64,000 nt of DNA, taken from Proteiniborus ethanoligenes. Its GTDB lineage: Bacteria; Bacillota; Clostridia; Tissierellales; Proteiniboraceae. Positions 46,527 through 55,964 of the stretch are shown one piece after another. Under the pieces are notes generated by a model. The model was not told the origin of the DNA and did no database searches. It saw nothing but the letters and a program-made list of their open reading frames with translations. Every line of letters starts with the position of its first letter. Position 1 is the first letter of the stretch. The position numbers and the translations under genes are program-made. Location: NCBI RefSeq assembly GCF_900107485.1, contig NZ_FNQE01000010.1, positions 1 through 64,000 of the forward strand. The letters are read 5' to 3'.

Positions 46527-47849
46527 ATGAGCTCAAGAAAAGATAATCAAAGGCAGGATATGAAAAGTACATCTGGATTGCTTTACAGAATTGATGATAA
46601 ACCACCTATTTCAGTATCTATTCTTCTTGGTTTTCAAAATATTATAGCCGCTTTTGGAGGAATAGTTGCAGTTCCTTTAGTTATAGCTGGTGCATTGAAG
46701 CTTCCAATCCAAGATACTGCTTTCCTTGTAAGTGCAGCTATTTTTGTTGCTAGTATTGCTACTTTTATACAAGCACGAGGTTTTTGGAAAATCGGAGCAA
46801 GAGTTCCATGTATAATGGGAACTGATTTTACTTTTGTTGGTCCTTCTATCGCAGTAGGATCTATAGCTGGACTGCCAGGGATTTTTGGTGCTACAATATT
46901 AGGGTCTTTTATTGAAATGATTATTAGCCGCTTCTTAAAACCACTAATGAAATACTTCCCTCCAGTTGTTACTGGAACAGTAGTTACTTTAATTGGTTTA
47001 ACTTTATTACCAGTTTCAATGGATTGGGCTGCAGGTGGAGTTGGCTCTGCTGACTATGGTAGTCTTGCAAATATTGGAGTAGCTATTATTGTATTGCTAG
47101 TAATTGTTTTATTGAATAGATATGGAAAAGGTCTCATAAGCAGCGCTTCAATATTAATTGGTATAATAGTAGGGTATATAATCAGCTATCCTTTAGGAAT
47201 GCTTGATTTTACTCCTGTAGTTGAAGCTGGCTGGATAGAGCTTCCTACCTTATTCAAGTATGGAATTGACTTTAATCCCACTTACGTTATTCCTTTTATA
47301 GCTGCATATTTAGTTACATCTATTGAAACTGTGGGATGTCTAATAGCTATAGGAGAAGCTTCTGAAGTAGAGCTTACTAGTGACCAGCTTAGTGCGGGAC
47401 TGCTAGCAGACGGCTTAGGAAGCTTTATAGCAGGCTTTTTCGGTGCTGGTGCCAATACATCCTTTAGCCAGAATGTAGGACTTATTCCTTTAACCAGAGT
47501 TGCAAGTAGATTTGTAATTGTAATAGCGGGTATACTTTTAATGCTACTTGGTCTATTTCCTAAATTTAGTACCTTAATAGCAATAATGCCTAATCCTGTA
47601 TTAGGAGGAGCTGGTATTGTAATGTTTGGTGTAGTAGCTGCTTCTGGTATAAAGACTTTAGGTAGAGTTAAAGCAAACAACCGTAACCTGTTAATCATTG
47701 CAATTTCTGTTGCATTAGGTCTTGGAACAACTGTAAGACCTGATTTTTTAGGAAATTTACCTAGTATTCTAAAAAGCCTATTTTCTTCTGGAATTAGTAC
47801 AGGAACTATAGTTGCTCTCCTTTTAAACATCATACTGAAAGAAGAATAA
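46527..47849 (+). CDS. NCS2 nucleobase permease, xanthine/uric acid type
   Basis: This 440-residue membrane protein of the uracil-xanthine permease branch has about 14 helices, the ILLGFQNIIAAFGGIVAVPLVIAGA start, VPCIMGTDFTFVGPSIAVGS and the family segment GLLADGLGSFIAGFFGAGANTSFSQNVGLI. The QNVG motif and the context point to xanthine or uric acid rather than uracil. It should import the entry substrate of the pathway. It is transcribed with the formate channel. Confidence 0.9.
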   Translation: MSSRKDNQRQDMKSTSGLLYRIDDKPPISVSILLGFQNIIAAFGGIVAVPLVIAGALKLPIQDTAFLVSAAIFVASIATFIQARGFWKIGARVPCIMGTDFTFVGPSIAVGSIAGLPGIFGATILGSFIEMIISRFLKPLMKYFPPVVTGTVVTLIGLTLLPVSMDWAAGGVGSADYGSLANIGVAIIVLLVIVLLNRYGKGLISSASILIGIIVGYIISYPLGMLDFTPVVEAGWIELPTLFKYGIDFNPTYVIPFIAAYLVTSIETVGCLIAIGEASEVELTSDQLSAGLLADGLGSFIAGFFGAGANTSFSQNVGLIPLTRVASRFVIVIAGILLMLLGLFPKFSTLIAIMPNPVLGGAGIVMFGVVAASGIKTLGRVKANNRNLLIIAISVALGLGTTVRPDFLGNLPSILKSLFSSGISTGTIVALLLNIILKEE

Positions 47850-47997
47850 AGATTAGATTATTATTTAGATTTTATTAAGCATTTTACTTATATAAATAAT
47901 TTAGATTCTTTATTTATTTTGCTTGTTTATAGATTAGTTATATGCTATATTCTCATATAGTGATAGTTAAATAATTAACTTTTCAGGAGGATATTTT

Positions 47998-48792
47998 ATG
48001 AATAAGAGATTTCTATCAGCAGGAGAAATTGCTGAGACTACTCTTGTTACAGGGGTTAAAAAAGCCAATAATTCTACTATCAACACTATTATATTAGGCC
48101 TACTTGCTGGAATGTATATTAGTATTGGCGCACATGCTGATATAACTATAATGCAAACCTTTTCAAGCATCGATATAGGTCTAACCAAATTTCTAGGTGG
48201 TGCTGTTTTCCCAATTGGTCTTTTTTTAGTAGTCTTAGCAGGAGGAGAGCTGTTTACAGGTAACTGCCTAATGACTATGGCTCTTGTTGATAGACAAATA
48301 ACATTTAAGCAATTATTTAGAAATTGGGGCCTTGTATATTTTTCTAATTTTATTGGTGCCCTTATATTTGCTGCTTCATTAGTTTATTGTGGTGCATATA
48401 AGCCTGGAACTCCAATGGTTGAAACAGCCTTTAGTATTGCTGCAGGAAAAATGTCAGCATCTGTACTTCAAATAGTTGTTAAAGGTATATATGCAAATAT
48501 TTTAGTTTGTCTTGCTGTATGGCTCGCATATGGAGCACAGGATTTTGCTTCTAAGATAATAGCAATGTGGTTTCCTGTAATGATTTTTGTTATGCTAGGC
48601 TTCGAACACAGTATTGCAAATATGTATTTTTTACCCCTCGCGAAATTTTTAGGCTATGATTTGTCCTGGGGGCAAATGTGGCTTCACAATATAATACCTG
48701 CTACAATTGGAAATATCATAGGTGGTGCAATAATAATTCCTTTGTTATATTATGTAGTTTATATACAGCCTCAGCGGATAGTTAATAAATAG
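47998..48792 (+). CDS. Formate/nitrite transporter family channel
   Basis: This 264-residue protein of the FNT family has six hydrophobic helices and the conserved GGELFTGNCLMTMAL and LVCLAVWLAYGAQDFASKIIAMWFPVMIFVMLGFEHSIANMYF regions. In a cluster that makes formate through formyl-THF synthetase, formate export (or uptake for the dehydrogenase) is its likely job; nitrite is unlikely. It is 148 bp after the permease with its own AGGAGG. No terminator was identified in the gap. Confidence 0.92.
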   Translation: MNKRFLSAGEIAETTLVTGVKKANNSTINTIILGLLAGMYISIGAHADITIMQTFSSIDIGLTKFLGGAVFPIGLFLVVLAGGELFTGNCLMTMALVDRQITFKQLFRNWGLVYFSNFIGALIFAASLVYCGAYKPGTPMVETAFSIAAGKMSASVLQIVVKGIYANILVCLAVWLAYGAQDFASKIIAMWFPVMIFVMLGFEHSIANMYFLPLAKFLGYDLSWGQMWLHNIIPATIGNIIGGAIIIPLLYYVVYIQPQRIVNK

Positions 48793-48815
48793 AAATTAAC
48801 AGAGAAAGAAGTAGC

Positions 48816-49289
48816 TTAATATGCTACTTCTTTTTTGTAGACAATATCTCCTTTTTTTACTACTCCGCCTTTTATTACTTTTGTAAAGACCACCTCTCTA
48901 GATAAAGGACATGTCTCTCCGTTTTTCACAATATTACATTCAGAAAAGCATTTCTTACCTATTTGAGTAATTTCGTGAACAGTCTCACCTAAGCAAATCC
49001 TTTGGCCTGTATATAAATTGCATAAATCAATATTTTCAACAGTAATATTTTCATGAAATCTATCTGTACAAAGGCCCTTGAGATTTAGTTTTTTTACTTT
49101 TTCTCTGCATTCCTTTGTAAGCAGGGTGACCTGTCGGTCATTATCTCCTGAGTTTACGTCTCCTACTATGCCGTGATTTTCTTTTAGTAATGCTTCTCTA
49201 ACCCCTACTCTAGGAGTTCCCTTTTCTTTACTAATCCATATATCTACTACTTGTCCATTTAAATTATATTTGCCTTGAGCTTCCTCCAT
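48816..49289 (-). CDS. MOSC domain protein
   Basis: This protein of about 157 residues is a compact MOSC domain (from molybdenum cofactor sulfurase C-termini), with GDVNSGDNDRQVTLLTKE, a conserved Cys in CSECNIVKNGETCPLSRE and the closing TKVIKGGVVKKGDIV. MOSC proteins are thought to carry or transfer sulfur for metal cofactors. The start at 49289 follows AGAGGT. It is a tandem paralogue of the next gene and last in the cofactor run. Confidence 0.85.
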   Translation of the reverse strand: MEEAQGKYNLNGQVVDIWISKEKGTPRVGVREALLKENHGIVGDVNSGDNDRQVTLLTKECREKVKKLNLKGLCTDRFHENITVENIDLCNLYTGQRICLGETVHEITQIGKKCFSECNIVKNGETCPLSREVVFTKVIKGGVVKKGDIVYKKEVAY

Positions 49290-49291
49290 TT

Positions 49292-49732
49292 TTACAGTAC
49301 CTCTATAATATCTCCAGGTCTTACTACTCCACCCTTTATGACCCTTGTAAATATGCCTTCCTTTGGCATAACACATTTACCTACCTGCTTTGATATTGCA
49401 CAGCCTGAGTGACATTCTTTTCCTATTTGAGTTACCTCTTGAAGAGTCTCTCCTATTTTAAGCTTTGTTCCTACAGGCAGCTCATATAATATTATTCCTT
49501 CTGTTGTTATATTCTCTGCAAAGTTTCCATGCTCTAATCCCTCTATGCCTAGCTCTTCCATTTTGTTAAAGCTTTCAATGCCAAGAAGACTTACTTGCCT
49601 ATGCCATTTTCCTGCATGAGCATCTCCTGCAAGTCCAAATTCTTCTATAAATATTCCTTCCTCAATAGGCTTTTTAATAACACCCTTGGTTTCACTAATG
49701 TTTATATCTAAAACCTTTCCTATTTTATTCAT
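49292..49732 (-). CDS. MOSC domain protein
   Basis: This 146-residue MOSC protein has EFGLAGDAHAGKWHRQVSLL, the Cys-bearing GKECHSGCAISKQVGKC, and TRVIKGGVVRPGDII. It probably acts in Mo/W cofactor sulfur handling, next to moaC. A tandem paralogue starts 2 bp after its stop. Confidence 0.88.
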   Translation of the reverse strand: MNKIGKVLDINISETKGVIKKPIEEGIFIEEFGLAGDAHAGKWHRQVSLLGIESFNKMEELGIEGLEHGNFAENITTEGIILYELPVGTKLKIGETLQEVTQIGKECHSGCAISKQVGKCVMPKEGIFTRVIKGGVVRPGDIIEVL

Positions 49733-49750
49733 GATTATATCCCCTTTGCT

Positions 49751-50224
49751 TTAATCTTCTTTTCTAATATATTCTCCTGATTTGCCACCCATTTTTTTAA
49801 TAAGCTTTATACCACTTATCACCATATCCTTGTCAACCGCTTTACACATATCGTATATAGTAAGAGCAGCTATAGATACTGCAGTTAATGCTTCCATTTC
49901 TACACCGGTTTTCCCTATGGTTTTCACTTCTGATTCTATCTCTATACAATCATCAAGTATATTAAATCTTATGTCTGCTCCTGTTAAAAATATATTGTGA
50001 CACATAGGTATTAAATCGCTAGTTTTTTTTCCACCCATTATGCCTCCTATTTGAGCGACGGAAAGTACATCACCTTTTTTTATGAGACCTTCCTTTATCA
50101 TGCTGATAGTTTCTTTCTTCATTTTTATAAATCCTGTGGCCACTGCAACTCGTTTGGTATCTTCTTTTTCGCTAACCTCTACCATGTGAGCCCTGCCGCT
50201 TTCATTAAAATGAGTAAACTTCAT
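49751..50224 (-). CDS. moaC: Cyclic pyranopterin monophosphate synthase MoaC
   Basis: This 157-residue enzyme completes the MoaA reaction to cyclic pyranopterin monophosphate, the first molybdopterin intermediate. Conserved segments visible are [41 protein letters not shown] and the KKMGGKSG end. It lies 3 bp after moaA, so the two are co-translated. Confidence 0.95.
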   Translation of the reverse strand: MKFTHFNESGRAHMVEVSEKEDTKRVAVATGFIKMKKETISMIKEGLIKKGDVLSVAQIGGIMGGKKTSDLIPMCHNIFLTGADIRFNILDDCIEIESEVKTIGKTGVEMEALTAVSIAALTIYDMCKAVDKDMVISGIKLIKKMGGKSGEYIRKED

Positions 50225-50227
50225 TTT

Positions 50228-51184
50228 CTAGCCTCCTATTTGGTACATATTGTCATTTATATATTGTCCATTCTCTAGATAATGTGATTCTGGCTTTTGT
50301 TTTATTGCATCTAATATAGTTTTACCTATATCTTCGCCTTTCCTAAGCTTGTCTTTTATATCTATCTCTTCATTTGAATGTAAGCATAGTTTTAGCTTTC
50401 CTTGAGAAGTAAGCCTTACCCTATTGCAGTAGTCACAGAATTTGCATGATATAGGGTTTATTATACCTACTCTCCCCTTAGCATTTGGAAGTCTATAGTA
50501 AATAGCTGGTGATGATAAATCCGTATTTTCAGCCTTGGTTAACTCCTTTACGCTGTTTAATATTATCTCATTAGATATGAAGTTTTCTTCAGCCCATTTT
50601 GATGCTTCCCCTAAAGGCATTAGCTCTATAAATCTTACATCTATTTCTTCTGTTTTAGTCAGGTTAACAAAGTCCTCTATTTCATCTACATTAAATCCGC
50701 CTATTAAAACAACGTTTAGCTTAATAGGAAATAAGCCTACAGCCTTTGCCTCTTCAATACCATCTAAAACATCTTTTAGCTTCCCACCTCTAGTTATTTG
50801 CGCATACTTTTTTTCGTCTAATGTATCTAGGCTAATATTAAGTCTTTGCAGCCCTGCTGCCTTTAAATCCCTTGCGTATTTTTTTAAGAGAACAGCATTG
50901 GTGGTCATAGCTAAGTCTTTTACGCCTTCTAGCCCCGCTATTTTTTGGATTAATTCTATTATTCCTTTTCTCGTTAAAGGCTCTCCTCCTGTTAACCTAA
51001 TTTTATTCACACCTAGTGAAACAAATGTTTTTGCGACTTGGTATATTTCTTCTAGAGATAATATATCCTTATGCTCAACCTTACATATTCCTTCTTCCGG
51101 CATACAATATCTACATCTGAGATTGCATAAGTCTGTTATGGATATACGAAGATAATTAATATTTCTACCGTATGCATCCTTCAT
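50228..51184 (-). CDS. moaA: GTP 3',8-cyclase MoaA
   Basis: This 318-residue radical-SAM enzyme starts molybdopterin synthesis from GTP. The SAM cluster motif is CNLRCRYC near residue 20, followed by KIRLTGGEPLTRKG; the C-terminal second cluster has CKFCDYCNRVRLTSQGKLKLC (Cys spacing CxxCx13C). The usual GG C-terminus (YQIGG) is present. Confidence 0.97.
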   Translation of the reverse strand: MKDAYGRNINYLRISITDLCNLRCRYCMPEEGICKVEHKDILSLEEIYQVAKTFVSLGVNKIRLTGGEPLTRKGIIELIQKIAGLEGVKDLAMTTNAVLLKKYARDLKAAGLQRLNISLDTLDEKKYAQITRGGKLKDVLDGIEEAKAVGLFPIKLNVVLIGGFNVDEIEDFVNLTKTEEIDVRFIELMPLGEASKWAEENFISNEIILNSVKELTKAENTDLSSPAIYYRLPNAKGRVGIINPISCKFCDYCNRVRLTSQGKLKLCLHSNEEIDIKDKLRKGEDIGKTILDAIKQKPESHYLENGQYINDNMYQIGG

Positions 51185-51232
51185 TTCATCACCTACTTTA
51201 TATAGTCTTTCGTTGAATTACCTTTTATATAT

Positions 51233-53125
51233 TTAAACTAGAATCACTTCTCCTATTCCCTCTAGTTCATATCCTCCAAGAGATAAGATTCTTTCTTTAA
51301 ATCTATGGGATTTAATGATTTCAATAAATTCTTTTACTCTATCATCCTCTAAAGATTCTTGTGTGACTAAAAAGTCATAATCCTCATAGCCTACACTTAC
51401 AAATTCAAGTTCAAGGGCCTTTGCTGCAGAGTATATTCCTAGGCCTGTTGTAGCAGAGCCTGTTTTTACAGCTGTGGCCACAGCCATATGAGTAGTCATC
51501 TCTCTGTTATAGCCTTTAATATCTCCGCTGTCTATATTGTTTTTATTAAGGTAATAGTCTAGTAATATCCTTGTACCTGAACCTCTTTGTCTATTTACAA
51601 AGACTATATCCTTTCTTTTTAAATCTACAAAGTCCTTTACAGCTTTTTTATTTTCTTTTTCAACTATAAAGCCTTGAAGCCTCTTTACCCCTTTTATTAT
51701 AGCCATTTTATTTCCCGGGAAATATTTTTTTATATAGCTTATATTGTATTCTCCCGTTTCTGTATCTAGCAAATGAATAGGTGATACTAGGCAATCTCCT
51801 CTTTTCATTGCCAATATTCCCCCCATACTGCCTACATGACCTGAGGTTAGCGGCATCATATCTCCTACTATATCCATAATAAGATCATGGCTGCCTATAG
51901 ATACTAAAGTATCCTTAACATTATCTAAGGGCTTTAGAAGCTTTACGTCAACTGTTTCTCCCGCTTCTACACCTTCTATATTTTGTGGTATAATTGCTAT
52001 GCCATCAGCCTTGACTAAGCTCATGATTACTCCAGCACCTCCTGGAATTGGAGTAGCAATCAGTCTGTTATTTACATATCCTAGGCTTACTCTAACTAGC
52101 TCCTTGTTTTTTAATGATGAAACTATTCTTTTTGAAACAAAAGCCTTAACAATAGGGTCCTTTTCCTCAGGCATACCTGCATATTTTAATATCAATGGCT
52201 TAACAAAAGTATCGAAAACTAAGTATGAGGATACGGGATATCCTGGTATTCCTATAACGGGCTTGCCTTCTATTATTCCTAAAATTGTAGGCTTACCTGG
52301 CTTTAATGCAACGCCATGAACTACTACCTCTCCAAGCTCCTTGATTATCCTCATAGTAAAATCTTTTGTACCTGCCGATGAGCCTGCATTTACTAATAAG
52401 ATTTCATTTTCATTTATTCCTTTTAATATTGCGGATTTAAGTAGGTCATATTCATCTTCAATCGGGTTATATCTATTTGGCAGTCCACCATATTCAGTTA
52501 TTAATCCTTCAAACACTCTTGAGTTTGAATCGAGTATTTTTCCTACAGTTAAGCTATTTATATCGTCTATTATTTCAGTTCCAGTTGGGATTATACCAAC
52601 TCTTGGCTTTTTATATACTTTTATCTCTTGTATTCCACCTGTAATTAGTGCTCCTATATCTATGGGCCTTATTTTATGTCTTGATGGAATTATCATTTCT
52701 GTAGCAACTATGTCTTCTCCTATAGGCCTTATATGCTGCCAAGGATGAGTAGCATTTAATATCTTTACTTTACCTTCACCTATTTCTATTACATCCTCTA
52801 TCATTATAACAGAATCATAGGGTTCTGTTATAGGATTTCCTGTATTTATATAAATAAAATCCTTTCCTTGCTCCAATATTTTAGGATTAGCAACACTAGC
52901 ACCCTCTGTATCTTGAGATTTTACTAAAATTCCATCCATTGCCGCAGCATTATAATGAGGTGATGAAACCTTTGCATATATAGCTTCATATGTTACTCTT
53001 CCCAGACCTTGATCAATTGGTATCCTTTCGTATTCAAATTCATTATAAAGCTTTTCATAATACATTCTCTTTGCTTGATCTGCATCTGTATTGCCTATAT
53101 ATATGTTTCTATCCTCTTTTTTCAA
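51233..53125 (-). CDS. MoeA-like protein fused to a periplasmic-binding-type domain
   Basis: In this 630-residue protein the first ~410 residues are a full MoeA (SSPHYNAAAMDGILV, LVNAGSSAGTKDFT, HGVALKPGKPTILG), the enzyme that inserts molybdate or tungstate into adenylated molybdopterin. The last ~200 residues form a PBP_like domain (VNRQRGSGTRILLDYYLNK) related to MoaD/LysR-type ligand binding, perhaps sensing the oxyanion or cofactor. It starts at a TTG after AGAGGTAAGG. A stand-alone MoeA is the next gene upstream; the pair may split Mo from W. Confidence 0.9.
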   Translation of the reverse strand: MKKEDRNIYIGNTDADQAKRMYYEKLYNEFEYERIPIDQGLGRVTYEAIYAKVSSPHYNAAAMDGILVKSQDTEGASVANPKILEQGKDFIYINTGNPITEPYDSVIMIEDVIEIGEGKVKILNATHPWQHIRPIGEDIVATEMIIPSRHKIRPIDIGALITGGIQEIKVYKKPRVGIIPTGTEIIDDINSLTVGKILDSNSRVFEGLITEYGGLPNRYNPIEDEYDLLKSAILKGINENEILLVNAGSSAGTKDFTMRIIKELGEVVVHGVALKPGKPTILGIIEGKPVIGIPGYPVSSYLVFDTFVKPLILKYAGMPEEKDPIVKAFVSKRIVSSLKNKELVRVSLGYVNNRLIATPIPGGAGVIMSLVKADGIAIIPQNIEGVEAGETVDVKLLKPLDNVKDTLVSIGSHDLIMDIVGDMMPLTSGHVGSMGGILAMKRGDCLVSPIHLLDTETGEYNISYIKKYFPGNKMAIIKGVKRLQGFIVEKENKKAVKDFVDLKRKDIVFVNRQRGSGTRILLDYYLNKNNIDSGDIKGYNREMTTHMAVATAVKTGSATTGLGIYSAAKALELEFVSVGYEDYDFLVTQESLEDDRVKEFIEIIKSHRFKERILSLGGYELEGIGEVILV

Positions 53126-53247
53126 AAGCCTTACCTCTCTTTCTTTTCCTAAAGATATAGCCTTAGGATTATAATTTTAGATTTTAATAAGGTATCAAAA
53201 CTTGAAGGGAACCAGGTTCTTGAGACTTTGTCTACAATCTACAATAT

Positions 53248-54474
53248 TTATAATAAATATATGTCTCTTTCCTCACCTTTATATATACCTTCTTCCTGTG
53301 GTTCTATTATAATATAACCATCAGACTTTGATAATAATGATATCATGCCTGACTTCCCAAAGACAGGAGTTGCATAAGTCTTTCCTTCTCTTTCTATTAT
53401 TTTCACCATCTGATAAGTTTCTCTTCCTGGTGAAGAAGGAAAATTAAAATCCATTATTGCAGTTGTTTTATTCTGATTTTCTTTTATATCTATCAGCTTA
53501 TTAATAAAATGCTCTACAAAAACCTTAAATATAATTATTGAGGACACAGGATGACCCGGAAGCCCGAATATTGCCTTACCCTTTCCTTCACCTATGATTG
53601 TAGGCTTGCCTGGTTTTATAGAAACACCATGTACAAATACTCCCTTACCATTAAATGAATCTATTACCTTACTAGTATAATCTCTAGTACCTACTGAGCT
53701 GCCTCCAGAAATCAATACTATATCTGATATGTCTAGTGCCTTATCTACACAGTCTCTAAGTAATCCAAAATTATCTTGCACAATAGTTCTACCTACTACT
53801 TCTCCACCTAGATTTTGTATCAGAGAAAATAGTGAATAGCTGTTAATATCTCTAATCTTACCTAGGGCTGGCTCAACATCTATGTCTACGATTTCATCAC
53901 CAGTGGAGATAATAAAGAACCTAGGCTTTTTATAAACTTTAATACTTTGCAAACCAAGAGAAGCTAATACTCCTATATCCTGAGGAGTTAACCTTTTTCC
54001 CTTATCTATTATCTTTTCTCCTTCCTTTATGTCATCACCCTTAAGTATTATGTTTTCTCCATAAGAAAGAGGCTTATATATTAGTAAGGTAGAATCATCT
54101 AGCTTTTCAACATTTTCTATCATTATTACTGCATCTGCTCCAGCAGGTATCATTCCTCCTGTTGGAACGTATGTTGCTTCACCGCTAGATATTCTGGTTT
54201 CAGCATTTTCCCCCATTTTTACTTCTCCCATTAGGCTTAAAAAGGTTGGCATAGATTCACTAGCTCCGTGGCTGTCTGAGCTTTTAATTGCATATCCATC
54301 TACAGTGGAACGATTAAATTCTGGTACATTTTCTTTAGATATGATGGATGCAGAGAGTATTCTGTTTGTGCTATTTATTAAGCTTATTTCTTCTGTTCCA
54401 AAATTATAATCTTTGAATACCTGGAGCATTTTTGTCCTTCCTTCATCTACAGTAACTAAATTAAAAAAATCCAT
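53248..54474 (-). CDS. moeA: Molybdopterin molybdenumtransferase MoeA
   Basis: This 408-residue standard MoeA has NVPEFNRSTVDGYAI, the TGGMIPAGADAVIMIENV loop, LISGGSSVGTRDYT, HGVSIKPGKPTIIG and the C-terminal domain IV. It inserts the metal oxyanion into molybdopterin-AMP. It abuts the tungstate ATPase gene (start 2 bp after the stop), so metal import and insertion are co-expressed. Confidence 0.94.
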   Translation of the reverse strand: MDFFNLVTVDEGRTKMLQVFKDYNFGTEEISLINSTNRILSASIISKENVPEFNRSTVDGYAIKSSDSHGASESMPTFLSLMGEVKMGENAETRISSGEATYVPTGGMIPAGADAVIMIENVEKLDDSTLLIYKPLSYGENIILKGDDIKEGEKIIDKGKRLTPQDIGVLASLGLQSIKVYKKPRFFIISTGDEIVDIDVEPALGKIRDINSYSLFSLIQNLGGEVVGRTIVQDNFGLLRDCVDKALDISDIVLISGGSSVGTRDYTSKVIDSFNGKGVFVHGVSIKPGKPTIIGEGKGKAIFGLPGHPVSSIIIFKVFVEHFINKLIDIKENQNKTTAIMDFNFPSSPGRETYQMVKIIEREGKTYATPVFGKSGMISLLSKSDGYIIIEPQEEGIYKGEERDIYLL

Positions 54475-54475
54475 T

Positions 54476-55108
54476 TTAAAGCCCTACCTTTCCATTTTGA
54501 AGATATATAATTTTGTCACATATTCTATCTGACTGCTCTAAATTATGAGTTACTATAATAACAGTAGCTTCTGTTTCTTTATTAAATCTTACTATTTCTC
54601 TCTCTAATATTTTTATTGATTCTGGATCTATATTTGATGTAGGCTCATCTAACAATAATAGCTCTGGCTCAAACACTAAAGCTCTAGCTAATGAAACCTT
54701 TTGAGATTCTCCGCCTGAAAGCAAATGAGCTTTTTTTTCTCTCAGATCCTTAATCTCTAATCTATCTATAATTTTATCTACATTTTTTTTGATTTCTTCT
54801 TTTTGTATATTCCTTACCTTTAATGGATACCCAATATTGTCATAAACCCTTCTTTTAAAAAGATATGGCTTTTGAGATACTAGGGTCATCTTATTATAAA
54901 TATCTTTGTTTATGACCCCAAGGTCATAACAAATGGTTCCTTGATAATCTGTATCTAATCCTGAAATAATATTTAGAAGGGTGCTTTTTCCAGAGCCATT
55001 TGGTCCTATTATGCCAGTTATTTTGCCTTTCTCTATCTCTAGCTTTTCTATATCTAATACTAGTCTATCTCTATAATATTTCTTTACATTGTTTAAAGAA
55101 ATTTTCAA
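54476..55108 (-). CDS. tupC: Tungstate ABC importer ATPase TupC
   Basis: This 210-residue single-domain ABC ATPase has Walker A GPNGSGKSTLL (residue ~34), signature LLSGGESQKVSLARAL and Walker B LLLLDEPTSNIDPES. Its length and its place behind TupB/TupA identify it as the tungstate-importer ATPase. Confidence 0.9.
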   Translation of the reverse strand: MKISLNNVKKYYRDRLVLDIEKLEIEKGKITGIIGPNGSGKSTLLNIISGLDTDYQGTICYDLGVINKDIYNKMTLVSQKPYLFKRRVYDNIGYPLKVRNIQKEEIKKNVDKIIDRLEIKDLREKKAHLLSGGESQKVSLARALVFEPELLLLDEPTSNIDPESIKILEREIVRFNKETEATVIIVTHNLEQSDRICDKIIYLQNGKVGL

Positions 55109-55109
55109 G

Positions 55110-55799
55110 CTAATCCTCTCCTTGATAAGAGTATATTATACTATTTACTCCAAAGGAAATTGTTAATAAAACAATTCCTAATGCTATTGCCATTGGATAA
55201 TCTCCCATAGAATTCATCATTGATATAGTTGTTGTAATAACTCTAGTATGTCCCTTAATATTTCCTCCAACTATCATAACTGCTCCAACCTCTGATATGG
55301 CTCTAGAAAAAGCTGTGGCCACATCTACTAAAATTTCTGTCTTAAGCTCTCTAATAATAAGAACTATTATGTCCAGCTTGTCTCCTCCTAAGGTTTTTCC
55401 TATCTTCTCAATTGCTTTTCCTCTATTTTTAGAAAGACTATATGTAAGTCCTAGTATTAAAGGTGTTACTAAAATAGTTTGAGCAATTATCATAGCTGTA
55501 GGTGTATAAAGAATATCTAAAAATCCTAATGGTCCTCTTCTAGAAAGTATAATTGCAACTACTAATCCAACTATTACAGAGGGAGTACTCATTAAAGTGT
55601 AAAGCATTCTAGAAAAAGCATGCTTGCCTTTAAAATCTTTTATTCCTAAATATATGCCTAAAGGTATGGACACTATAGAGGATAAAACAGTTGAAGTGGT
55701 TGACACAAAAAGAGATAATATAATTATCCTATATACTTCTCTATCTAGGCTTATTAATAATTTTCCTGCTTCCTTGAAGCCATCTAGAATATATCCCAT
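55110..55799 (-). CDS. tupB: Tungstate ABC importer permease TupB
   Basis: This permease of about 229 residues has five or six helices and the EAA-like coupling loop AFSRAISEVGAVMIVGGNIKG. It is close in type to molybdate/tungstate permeases of the TupB class. The start at 55799 follows AAGGTGG. An internal hairpin (about 55888-55926) lies in the gap between tupA and tupB and could lower expression of the membrane part. Confidence 0.9.
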   Translation of the reverse strand: MGYILDGFKEAGKLLISLDREVYRIIILSLFVSTTSTVLSSIVSIPLGIYLGIKDFKGKHAFSRMLYTLMSTPSVIVGLVVAIILSRRGPLGFLDILYTPTAMIIAQTILVTPLILGLTYSLSKNRGKAIEKIGKTLGGDKLDIIVLIIRELKTEILVDVATAFSRAISEVGAVMIVGGNIKGHTRVITTTISMMNSMGDYPMAIALGIVLLTISFGVNSIIYSYQGED

Positions 55800-55964
55800 A
55801 AATACCACCTTGTCTATATATGAAGTAAATACAGCTTTCTATGTTTAAGAAAAGTTTAAGTAAAGCTTTCACATTCATTACAAAAATAGCTACATGCTGC
55901 CCACCAGGCTATGCATGCAGCTATTGTCAACAACAAAAATATTTACAAAATCTCCATATAATCT

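Noticed and set aside
47998-48792. Nitrite transporter
   Set aside because: The FNT family includes nitrite channels, but there are no nitrite or nitrate enzymes here, whereas formate is a predicted product and substrate of adjacent genes.
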